Source: Bacteroidia bacterium (GTDB taxonomy: Bacteria; Bacteroidota; Bacteroidia; J057; JADKCL01). Taken from it: a DNA stretch of 64,000 nt. A model generated the notes under the pieces. It made no database searches. It was not told the DNA's origin and saw only the letters and a program-made list of their open reading frames with translations. Position numbers and translations under genes: made by a program. Location: the NCBI GenBank assembly GCA_020635905.1, contig JACJYV010000010.1, forward strand, positions 1 to 64,000. Reading direction: 5' to 3'. Positions 41,757 through 49,094 of this stretch are shown here, in pieces; the first letter of the stretch is position 1, and the number at the start of each line of letters is the position of its first letter.

Positions 41757-42998
41757 ATGGATTATATGGAAAAAATCAAGGTAGATACGATTGAATCAGC
41801 GATTCAGGACCTGCAGGCTGGCAAGCTGGTGATTGTGGTGGACGATGAGGACCGCGAAAATGAGGGCGATTTTATTATCGCGGCCCGTTTTGCCACGCCC
41901 GAAGTCATCAATTTTATGGCCACTCACGGACGGGGTCTGATTTGTGTTTCCCTGCCTGAAAGCCGCTGCGACGAACTGGGGCTGGAACTGATGGTGGGAC
42001 GAAATACCGCCACCCATGAAACGCCTTTTACCGTTTCTGTAGATTATTTGAAGGATGGTTGCACGACGGGTATTTCAGCTTCTGACCGTTCGAAAACCGT
42101 GCAGGCACTGATTAATCCAGCTTCCCTGCCTGAGGATTTTGGGAAACCTGGGCATATTTTTCCGCTCAAAGCCAAGGTTGAAGGCGTTTTGCGTCGGGCC
42201 GGCCATACGGAGGCCGCCATTGATCTGGCCCGTCTGGCCGGATTTGAGCCCGCAGGGGTGCTGGTTGAGATTCTGAATGAAGATGGCACCATGGCCCGGC
42301 TACCCGATTTGCGCCTCATCGCCAATAAATTCAATCTGAAACTGATCACCATCAAGGATCTGATCGAATACCGTCTCAAGCACGATTCGAGCATTCACCG
42401 TGAAATTGGGGTCAAAATGCCCACCCATTTTGGCAATTTCGACCTGATTGCCTTCCGTCAGAAAGCCACAGACCAGTTGCACCTGGCCCTGATCAAAGGC
42501 ACCTGGGAAAAGGATGAGGCCATCATGGTGCGGGTACACAGTTCCTGTGTCACGGGTGATATTTTTGGTTCCTGCCGCTGTGATTGTGGCGAACAGTTGC
42601 AAAAAGCCATGGAAATGGTGGAGGAAGAAGGCAAAGGTGTGATCCTGTATATGAATCAGGAAGGCCGCGGCATTGGTTTGCTCAATAAATTGCGCGCTTA
42701 TAAACTGCAGGAGCAGGGTCGGGATACAGTGGAAGCCAATCTCGAACTGGGCTTTAAGATGGACGACCGCGACTATGGGGTAGGGGCACAGATTCTGCGG
42801 GATCTGGGTGTGACCAAGATGCGTCTCCTCTCCAATAATCCCCGCAAAAGGACGGGTCTGATTGGCTACGGACTGGAAATTGTGGACAATATCGGGCTGG
42901 AAATTCAGGCCAATCCGTTTAACAAGGATTACCTCATGACCAAGCGCAATAAGATGGGCCATGAGATCATGAATAAGGAGAACGCAGAGGGAAACTAA
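41757..42998 (+). CDS. ribBA: Bifunctional riboflavin enzyme RibBA
   Basis: A 413-residue fusion, counted from ATG 41757 (MDYMEKIKV; a second Met three codons on is possible). The N-terminal half (about 1-205) is 3,4-dihydroxy-2-butanone-4-phosphate synthase: DDEDRENEGDFIIAA, ATHGRGLICVSL, HETPFTVSVD. The C-terminal half (about 210-405) is GTP cyclohydrolase II with the zinc site GSCRCDCGEQL and MNQEGRGIGLLNK. Both enzymes feed riboflavin synthesis. No FMN riboswitch was seen upstream. A -7-like TAACTTGC lies 3 bp before the ATG. A hairpin, GGGAAAC/GTTTCCC at 42989-43011, overlaps the stop codon and may act as a weak terminator. Confidence 0.97.
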   Translation: MDYMEKIKVDTIESAIQDLQAGKLVIVVDDEDRENEGDFIIAARFATPEVINFMATHGRGLICVSLPESRCDELGLELMVGRNTATHETPFTVSVDYLKDGCTTGISASDRSKTVQALINPASLPEDFGKPGHIFPLKAKVEGVLRRAGHTEAAIDLARLAGFEPAGVLVEILNEDGTMARLPDLRLIANKFNLKLITIKDLIEYRLKHDSSIHREIGVKMPTHFGNFDLIAFRQKATDQLHLALIKGTWEKDEAIMVRVHSSCVTGDIFGSCRCDCGEQLQKAMEMVEEEGKGVILYMNQEGRGIGLLNKLRAYKLQEQGRDTVEANLELGFKMDDRDYGVGAQILRDLGVTKMRLLSNNPRKRTGLIGYGLEIVDNIGLEIQANPFNKDYLMTKRNKMGHEIMNKENAEGN

Positions 42999-43273
42999 AT
43001 TCAGGTTTCCCGGCAGCTTCTTTCTCATTGTACACAAGAACATACGTTTTTCAGGAGAAATCCCCTGGCTCAAAGGCAGTTTAATCGCTTTTCTGGCAGA
43101 TTTTGGGGAAAGGAACGCTTTTTGCACCAGTCTGGACACGCTGGATGGGGAAATCCCGTTCCATTGATTTTGAAATATAATAGTATTTTTACCCGGGTTC
43201 GGGATGCAATGGACGAAATTGCACTTGCAGCCTGTTTTTAACCTGGGAATGACGCAAAATTAAGTCCTAACCA

Positions 43274-44155
43274 ATGCATAGTAAGATCTGGATAATTTCT
43301 GTATTTCTGTTGATGGGATTCGGCCTGAATCTGTTAAAAGCCCAGCCCCCCGAAGATGGCGTAAAAATTTACGCCAAAAGCGATCTGGAGGCTTTTGAGC
43401 CTTATACCCGCATGAAGTCGGCCCTGGCCGACGTGAAATTTGTGAAACGGCTGGACCTTTCCCTGCACGAATTACTGACCGTACCCGATGGGTTGGGCAA
43501 TTTTCGCAACTGCGTGGATCTGAATCTGAGCGAGAATAAAATTCAGGCCCTGCCCGCCGAAATCGGGGAGATGATGAACCTGCAGTATTTCAATGCCTCA
43601 CGGAATATCATTTCCAAATTGCCCCTGAGCCTCAACAAGCTCACTTACCTGCAGGAGATGGACCTTAGCAATAACCTTTTGGTGGAATATTCGGGGTTGC
43701 TCAATAATTTTCCCAACCTCAAGTATCTGTATCTGGATCATAATTTTATCCAGGAATTGCCCTGGGAAATTGGAAATTACAAAAGCCTGATCGAGCTCAA
43801 TCTGGGCTATAATCAGTTGCGCAGCCTGCCCGAATCCATCACCTCCTTCCCCGAATTGCGGAAGCTGGACCTTTCCCACAACTTCATCGGCCGCCTTCCC
43901 AACGACATCGACAAGCTCTCCAATCTGACTGAACTGGATTTGAGCAATAACATGCTCACGGCCCTGCCCGACAGCATTGTGTACCTGGAAAACCTCAAGG
44001 TGCTCAATCTGCGCGGCAATAAGCTCAAAGTGTTGCCCAAAGATATCGTTCGCCTGACCCATATTCAGGAGCTGGACCTTCGCGGCAACAAATTCAACGG
44101 ACGCGAAAAGGATCGTATCCGCACCAAATTTCTCTACGCTACCATCAAATTTTAA
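43274..44155 (+). CDS. Secreted leucine-rich-repeat protein
   Basis: A 293-residue protein with a signal peptide (MHSKIWIISVFLLMGFGLNL, cleavage near LKAQ). A non-repeat cap occupies about 25-60, then about nine LRRs of 23 residues with the pattern LxxLxLxxNxLxxLPxxIxxL, for instance LRKLDLSHNFIGRLPNDIDK and LTELDLSNNMLTALPDSIVY. The last 15 residues are basic. It has no sorting domain, so it is probably periplasmic or surface-exposed. A TTG-N17-TATTTTTA promoter candidate is at 43164-43191. Likely a protein-binding scaffold; its partner is unknown. Confidence 0.9.
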   Translation: MHSKIWIISVFLLMGFGLNLLKAQPPEDGVKIYAKSDLEAFEPYTRMKSALADVKFVKRLDLSLHELLTVPDGLGNFRNCVDLNLSENKIQALPAEIGEMMNLQYFNASRNIISKLPLSLNKLTYLQEMDLSNNLLVEYSGLLNNFPNLKYLYLDHNFIQELPWEIGNYKSLIELNLGYNQLRSLPESITSFPELRKLDLSHNFIGRLPNDIDKLSNLTELDLSNNMLTALPDSIVYLENLKVLNLRGNKLKVLPKDIVRLTHIQELDLRGNKFNGREKDRIRTKFLYATIKF

Positions 44156-44246
44156 GCTGATTTAATGGTTTTGGGGAAGGTGGAGCTCACTTTGATGCGG
44201 GTTAAAGATATTTTTGAAAAATTTTTCAAAAACCTGCATTTCCCTG

Positions 44247-44277
44247 TTGACAAATAGGATCAGTCCGTCTATATTTG
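44247..44277 (+). promoter_or_regulatory. Promoter of tRNA-Leu
   Basis: TTG (44247-44249, in TTGACA), a 20-bp spacer and TATATTTG (44270-44277), exact match to TAnnTTTG, ending 11 bp before the tRNA. The best promoter in the window and the reference for the others. Confidence 0.8.
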
Positions 44278-44288
44278 CCTTCCCTTTT

Positions 44289-44372
44289 GCCCAAGTGGCG
44301 GAACTGGTAGACGCGCTGTGTTCAGGTCGCAGTGGGAGCAATCCCGTGGAGGTTCGAGTCCTCTCTTGGGTA
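44289..44372 (+). tRNA. tRNA-Leu (anticodon CAG)
   Basis: 84 nt, class II with a long variable arm. Acceptor GCCCAAG (44289-44295)/CTTGGGT, discriminator A at 44372. Anticodon stem CTGTG/CGCAG encloses the loop TTCAGGT with CAG at 44323-44325. T arm GGTTCGAGTCC. The 3' CCA is not encoded. Own promoter and terminator. Confidence 0.96.
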
Positions 44373-44384
44373 CTGGCAAAAGGA

Positions 44385-44423
44385 AAAGCCCCGTAATTCT
44401 TTGAGTTACGGGGCTTTCTGTTT
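44385..44423 (+). terminator. Terminator of tRNA-Leu
   Basis: Perfect 12-bp stem AAAGCCCCGTAA (44385-44396)/TTACGGGGCTTT (44406-44417), loop of 9, followed by CTGTTTTC. Confidence 0.9.
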
Positions 44424-44593
44424 TCTGCGAGGAGTTTTTTGCGTTCAGAAATTGTCTTTTACCTCTCTGAACTTTTTATTTCGTGCGAAATTTTTTAGAG
44501 TTTGGGGAGTTTTTGTTTTGACTGATTTTTTAATTTTTCAGCCTTTTTAGGCTTTTTGGAACGTTTTTTAAGTATCATGGGCCCGTCCGTTAA

Positions 44594-44650
44594 ATTTTAT
44601 CTGCAGCCAAATGTGGGGTTTATTTCATAGATTTGGCTGAGGATAATTAT
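44594..44650. repeat. Palindromic repeat upstream of the AAA ATPase (copy A)
   Basis: Arms TTATCTGCAGCCAAAT (44597-44612) and ATTTGGCTGAGGATAA (44631-44646) match at 14 of 16 around an 18-nt loop. About 55 bp are repeated in direct orientation, with about 7 differences, at 47820-47874 downstream of the same gene. TAGATTTG (44628-44635), in the loop/right-arm junction, is an exact -7 element for the ATPase gene. Confidence 0.7.
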
Positions 44651-44655
44651 TTTCT

Positions 44656-46068
44656 ATGAGCAAAGTTGTTGGCAGAGACAAGGAGATTGAGCAACTGGAA
44701 AGGGCCCTTCAATCCCGTAAATCAGAGTTGATTGCAGTTTATGGCAGGCGGCGGGTGGGTAAAACTTTTTTGATTCGGGAAACCTTCAAAAAGCACTTCA
44801 TTTTTGAAGTTTCGGGTATTCCTGACGGGAGTTTTCGCGAACAGCTCTCACACTTTTTTCATGAAATTTGCCAAAGGTCTCCCAAATTCAAGACTAAAAC
44901 CCCTCCCACCAACTGGCTGGAAGCCTTTTACCTTCTCCAGGCATTCATTGAAAATTCCAGAAGCAAGCAGAAAAAGGTGATTTTCATTGATGAGTTTCCC
45001 TGGATGAATACCCATAAATCGAAGTTTGTGCAGATGTTTGCCCATTTTTGGAACAGCTTCTGCACCCGCCGCGACGATCTGGTGGTGGTGATTTGTGGTT
45101 CTGCGGCTTCATTCATGGTCAATCAGGTGATTCGGGATCGGAAAGGCCTGCACAATCGAATTTCGGTACGAATCCGGCTGCTTCCCTTCAATCTGCATGA
45201 AACGGAGTTGTTTCTGAAATCCAGAAAGGTGCATTTCAACCGCTATTCGTGCCTGCAGGTTTACATGGCCATCGGGGGAATTCCGCATTATCTGGAAAAA
45301 ATCCTGCCTGGAGACAGTGTGCCCATGGCCATCGACCGACTCTGCTTCCAGCAGAATGGCATATTGGTCGATGAATTTGATCAGGTTTTTGCCTCTCTCT
45401 TCGACAATTCCGAAAACCACACCCGGATCGTGGAAGCCCTTGCGGCTTCTCAAAAAGGCCTGACCCGGGAAGAATTGATTGCCAGAACCCAGATTCCCTC
45501 GGGCGGAACCCTGACCCGGGCCGTCAACGAGCTGACAGAATCGGGCTTTATATCTGAGTACAGGCCTTTTGGCAACCGGGTCAAGGAGACCCTCTGGCGC
45601 ATCACAGACGAATACTGCGTATTCTATCTGAAGTTCATCCGCAAAAATGCCAGCCTGAGCTGGACCACCCTGTATCAATCCCGCTCTTATTCCTCCTGGA
45701 GCGGATTTGCTTTTGAGACCTTGTGTCTCAAACATGTAGCTCAAATCCTGAAAGGATTGGAAATCAGGGGCATGAGTGCCCATGCATCCAGTTGGCGCAA
45801 TGAAAATGCCCAGGTGGACCTGTTGATAGACCGCAGCGACCGCTGCATCAACCTGTGTGAAATCAAGTTTTCAGAGCGGGAGTTTGTCATAACCAAATCC
45901 TATGCAGAAGCCATTGCCCGAAAGAAGATGGAGTTCATCAGGGCCATGAATTCCCGCAAAAATATATTCGTCACCTTCATCACCACCTATGGAGTCAAAA
46001 ACAATTCCTACCGCAGCCTTGTCATGGACAATCAGGTAAAAATGGACAGTCTCTTCCAGAGCCTTTGA
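44656..46068 (+). CDS. AAA-family ATPase with nuclease-like C-terminal domain
   Basis: A 470-residue P-loop ATPase of the archaeal-type ATPase group (PF01637-like). Walker A is YGRRRVGKT (29-37), Walker B VIFIDEFPW (108-116), followed by VVICGSAASFM (sensor-like). A helix-turn-helix-like segment (about 260-310: GLTREELIARTQIPSGGTLT) comes next. A DUF234-type C-terminus has QVDLLIDR (386-393) and LCEIKFSE (400-407), the D...ExK core of PD-(D/E)xK nucleases (Asp388, Glu402, Lys404). Substrate unknown. The gene is framed by palindromic repeats, and its own -7 element lies inside the upstream one. Its last 26 codons belong to the 104-bp segment duplicated beyond the IS. Confidence 0.9.
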   Translation: MSKVVGRDKEIEQLERALQSRKSELIAVYGRRRVGKTFLIRETFKKHFIFEVSGIPDGSFREQLSHFFHEICQRSPKFKTKTPPTNWLEAFYLLQAFIENSRSKQKKVIFIDEFPWMNTHKSKFVQMFAHFWNSFCTRRDDLVVVICGSAASFMVNQVIRDRKGLHNRISVRIRLLPFNLHETELFLKSRKVHFNRYSCLQVYMAIGGIPHYLEKILPGDSVPMAIDRLCFQQNGILVDEFDQVFASLFDNSENHTRIVEALAASQKGLTREELIARTQIPSGGTLTRAVNELTESGFISEYRPFGNRVKETLWRITDEYCVFYLKFIRKNASLSWTTLYQSRSYSSWSGFAFETLCLKHVAQILKGLEIRGMSAHASSWRNENAQVDLLIDRSDRCINLCEIKFSEREFVITKSYAEAIARKKMEFIRAMNSRKNIFVTFITTYGVKNNSYRSLVMDNQVKMDSLFQSL

Positions 46069-46096
46069 TTTTTATCCGCAGCCAAATGTGGGTTTT
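45993..46096 (+). repeat. Left copy of the 104-bp direct repeat flanking the IS
   Basis: It ends exactly at the left end of the IS and contains the last codons of the ATPase plus the left arm (46072-46087, TTATCCGCAGCCAAAT) of the downstream palindrome. The right copy is 47744-47847. They differ at 8 of 104 positions; in the coding part four of the five changed codons are synonymous. Confidence 0.85.
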
Positions 46097-47743
46097 CCTG
46101 TCTTCGGCACTTTTTCCAAGTTTTCGGCAAAATCATTGAATGGGCGTTGATTTGGATGATTTTTGGATTGTTTTGGGTGTCCCAGACTATCTTTGTGGAT
46201 GTTTGTTCGCAAAAAGCCAAATCGATCCGGGATAGTCAGTGTTCAGATTATAGATAAGAGCCAAGGGCGATACCGGGTTCTGAAGACCGTCGGAAGTAGT
46301 TCGGATGCGGATGAGGTGGAGTTGTTGGTTGAGAAGGGGAAACAAATGATTTTGCGGATTCATGGTCAGATGGCAATGGATTTTGTCATCGGTGAGGACC
46401 GCCACTTTATCCAAACACTCGATTCCCATCTTCATAAAGTTCAACTTTTAGGGCCAGATCTGGTATTTGGCAAGCTTTTTCGAGAGATTGGTTTTCATGC
46501 GATCCCCGATGAGCTGTTTCGTCATTTGGTAATATCCCGGTTGGTTTTTCCACTCAGTAAGTTAAAAACAGCAGATTACCTGCTTAAATTCAATGGAATA
46601 GCTTATGAGGTGACAAAGATTTACCGTTACCTGGACAAGCTCCGGAACGACCAGTACGAAGAGGTTCAAAAGATTAGTTATCGGCATACGCTTGAGGTAC
46701 TGGGCGAGGAACCAGCAGTTGTCTTTTACGATGTCACTACTTTATATTTTGAGGCTGCAGAGGAAGACGATCTGCGCGTGGCCGGATTCTCCAAGGATGG
46801 CAAACACCAACATCCTCAGGTTCTTTTGGGCCTGCTGGTTAGCTACTATGGTTATCCGTTGGCATACCAGATTTTCGAAGGGAATAAATTTGAAGGCCAC
46901 ACCATGATTCCGGTCATTGAAGCGTTCAAAGAGAAATATGATCTGGGTAAACTGGTAGTGATTGCAGATTCTGGCCTACTTTCAAAAGACAATATCGCGC
47001 AATTAGAGGCAGGTGGGTATGAATTTATTCTTGGGGCCAGGATTAAGGCTGGGGCAAAGAAAATAAAGGAGGAAATCCTGAAACTGAAATTAGAAGATGG
47101 GAAGAGTGCTGTTTTAAAGCAAGAAGATGGCAAGCGGCTGGTCATTAGTTACTCCTCAAAAAGGGCAAGAAAAGATGAATACAACCGCAACAGAGGGATA
47201 AAAAAATTGGAGAAGAACCTGAACAAGGGCAATTTGACCAAACAACACATTAACAATAGGGGATACAATCAATTTCTCTCCATGACAGGAGAAGTTAAGA
47301 TCAACATCGATTATGACAAAGTGGACCAGGCAAGTCGCTGGGACGGATTAAAGGGTTACATCACGAACTGCTCACTCTCAAAAGAGCAAGTCATCGAAGG
47401 CTACAGGCAACTTTGGCAAATCGAAAAAGCATTCCGAATATCTAAAACCGACCTCAAGATCAGGCCAGTTTACCATCGTCTCAAGAGAAGGATTGAATCA
47501 CATATATGCATTGCATTTTGCGCTTACAAAGTCTACAAGGAGTTCGAGCGACAATTAAAAGAGAAACAAACAGGCCTCAGCCCAGAAAAGGCAATCGAAA
47601 TTTTGAAAACGATCTATGGCCTTAAAATGACTTTGCCTCAGTCAAAAGAACCATATACCTACCTGATGGCAAAGGAGCAGGAGCAAATCGACCTTTTAAA
47701 ATCCTTCGGAATCTGATTTGGGTGTCCCAGCGCCGAAAACAGG
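46097..47743 (+). mobile_element. IS1634-like insertion sequence
   Basis: A 1647-bp element. The left end CCTGTCTTCGGCACT (46097-46111) matches 13 of 15 bases of the inverted right end (complement of 47729-47743, CCTGTTTTCGGCGCT). One transposase gene fills it. Each end abuts a copy of a 104-bp direct repeat, in line with the very long target duplications reported for IS1634. The word TTTGGGTGTCCCAG occurs near both ends in the same orientation. It is inserted in the loop of the palindrome downstream of the ATPase. Confidence 0.85.
46199..47716 (+). CDS. IS1634-family transposase
   Basis: A 505-residue DDE transposase, counted from ATG 46199 (MFVRKKPNRSGIVSVQII), a more typical start than the upstream one. 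Likely catalytic residues: Asp in VVFYDVTTLYFEA, Asp in LVVIADSGLLSKD, and Glu in YRQLWQIEKAFRISKTDLKI, the YREK-like region of the IS4/IS1634 supergroup. The segment RPVYHRLKRRIESHICIAF is the usual C-terminal signature. Length and frame are intact, so the element may still move. It cuts and pastes the element using its terminal inverted repeats. Confidence 0.95.
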   Translation: MFVRKKPNRSGIVSVQIIDKSQGRYRVLKTVGSSSDADEVELLVEKGKQMILRIHGQMAMDFVIGEDRHFIQTLDSHLHKVQLLGPDLVFGKLFREIGFHAIPDELFRHLVISRLVFPLSKLKTADYLLKFNGIAYEVTKIYRYLDKLRNDQYEEVQKISYRHTLEVLGEEPAVVFYDVTTLYFEAAEEDDLRVAGFSKDGKHQHPQVLLGLLVSYYGYPLAYQIFEGNKFEGHTMIPVIEAFKEKYDLGKLVVIADSGLLSKDNIAQLEAGGYEFILGARIKAGAKKIKEEILKLKLEDGKSAVLKQEDGKRLVISYSSKRARKDEYNRNRGIKKLEKNLNKGNLTKQHINNRGYNQFLSMTGEVKINIDYDKVDQASRWDGLKGYITNCSLSKEQVIEGYRQLWQIEKAFRISKTDLKIRPVYHRLKRRIESHICIAFCAYKVYKEFERQLKEKQTGLSPEKAIEILKTIYGLKMTLPQSKEPYTYLMAKEQEQIDLLKSFGI

Positions 47744-47847
47744 AGTCAAAAATAATTCCTACCGCAGTCTTGCAATGGACAATCAGGTAAAAATGGACAG
47801 CCTCTTCCAGAGTCTTTGATTTTTATCTGCAGCCAAATGTGAGTTTT
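47744..47847 (+). repeat. Right copy of the 104-bp direct repeat flanking the IS
   Basis: It begins exactly at the right end of the IS and repeats the end of the ATPase gene (stop at about 47818-47820) and the left palindrome arm. As a coding remnant it is only 25 codons long without a start, so it is not a gene. Confidence 0.85.
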
Positions 47848-47874
47848 AATATATAGATTTGGCTGCGGATAATT
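47820..47874. repeat. Palindromic repeat downstream of the AAA ATPase (copy C)
   Basis: Arms TTATCTGCAGCCAAAT (47823-47838) and ATTTGGCTGCGGATAA (47857-47872), 15 of 16 complementary, loop of 18. It carries the same -7 box TAGATTTG (47854-47861) as copy A, but no plus-strand gene follows. Without the IS this palindrome would directly follow the ATPase stop codon. An AT-rich stretch of about 90 bp then leads to the hydrolase gene. Confidence 0.7.
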
Positions 47875-47961
47875 TTTAAATTTGAATTTAAATAATTGAT
47901 TATTAACAACTTGAAATTTTTAAAACTTTTTGTTTTAGTTTGATTTTTAAATAGTTTTATC

Positions 47962-49002
47962 TCAGTTTCCTCCCTTTTCCGAACTCCCTTCATGCACCCC
48001 TTTGATAAACTTCACCACCCCGTCCATATACACCTCCTGGTCGTCCCACTGGGCCAGGTGTGAGCCATTCGGGCAGTATAAATACTGCCCATCCTGCACC
48101 AGTTCACTCATTTCCTTCATTTCTTCTGGGTTCATGGTGTCGTATTTTGCCCCCACCGTCAGGGTGGGCACCCTGATCTCTTTGAGGCGGTCCCAGACCG
48201 TCCAGTCCTTCAGAATACCCCCCGGCACAAACTCGCTGGGGCCCTGCATATACTCATAGACCGGCATATTGAAATGCCCGAAACTCCGGGTCACAGGCTC
48301 AGGCCAATCCTTCAGGCGGCACACATGAAACTTATAAAACTCATTGAAAACCAGGTCCTGGTATTCCTGGTCGTGGTAGCGGTCGGCCTTTTCGTACATT
48401 TCCAGCGAATCAATCAGAGAGGGCCGCAAAGTGGCCCGCACTTTGGCATTATAGGCCGCATACTTGTGAAAATCTGCCGTCATATTCGAGATAATCAGCC
48501 CTTTCAGGTTGTCCTGATACTTCAGCGCATATTCCATGGCCAGAATTCCACCCCAACTCTGACCCAGCAGAAAAAAATTATCCTTATCCAACCCCAGGGC
48601 CTTACGTACAGTTTCGACTTCCTCCACAAACCGCTCCACCGTCCAGAAACTCATGTCCTCCCCGGCCGCTGCATCCGAATAATACGAACCCAGCTGGTCA
48701 TATTCATAAAACTCGATACATGCCTGCGGAAAAAAACTCTGGAAACATTCCATGTATTCGTGTGTACCCGCCGGCCCTCCGTGCAGCAACAGCACCTTGA
48801 TCGGACTGTTCCCAAAACGCTTCGTCCACACCTTATAGCCCTTTTCCACCTCGATCATTTGCACCCCCGCCATTTGCACCGGCCCCGGCGATTTCCAGTT
48901 ATTATAGTCGCAGGTGGGCACAATCATCTCACTACAAGGCTTTTGGCAGGCGCTCAAACCCAGCAGGGTCAGCAGGATCAAAAAGAGGGGGAAAGTCTTC
49001 AT
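47962..49002 (-). CDS. Proline-iminopeptidase-like alpha/beta hydrolase, lipoprotein
   Basis: A 346-residue enzyme counted from ATG 49002 (MKTFPLFLILLTLLGLSACQ), with lipobox GLSAC and Cys19, so it is lipid-anchored outside the cytoplasm. The alpha/beta-hydrolase core has the oxyanion motif LHGGPAG (73-79), nucleophile Ser149 in GQSWGG, a likely acid in VGAKYDTMNPEEM and the final His in CPNGSHLAQWD. HGGPG and GQSWGG are typical of the proline-specific peptidase family (S33), which removes N-terminal proline from peptides. Substrate specificity is inferred from motifs only. It is alone between the IS region and a T9SS cargo gene on the same strand. Confidence 0.88.
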   Translation of the reverse strand: MKTFPLFLILLTLLGLSACQKPCSEMIVPTCDYNNWKSPGPVQMAGVQMIEVEKGYKVWTKRFGNSPIKVLLLHGGPAGTHEYMECFQSFFPQACIEFYEYDQLGSYYSDAAAGEDMSFWTVERFVEEVETVRKALGLDKDNFFLLGQSWGGILAMEYALKYQDNLKGLIISNMTADFHKYAAYNAKVRATLRPSLIDSLEMYEKADRYHDQEYQDLVFNEFYKFHVCRLKDWPEPVTRSFGHFNMPVYEYMQGPSEFVPGGILKDWTVWDRLKEIRVPTLTVGAKYDTMNPEEMKEMSELVQDGQYLYCPNGSHLAQWDDQEVYMDGVVKFIKGVHEGSSEKGGN

Positions 49003-49094
49003 GTGGGATTCGGTTAGATTTACCATTCTGCCCTGAATTTAAGAAAAATCCGTTCTGCAGAATCCTTCTGCACCCTTTTTTCAGAAAAAGCGGG

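Noticed and set aside
46173..47730. TTTGGGTGTCCCAG near both ends of the IS taken as target duplication
   Set aside because: Both copies lie inside the element; the true ends are the CCTG...inverted repeats outside them.
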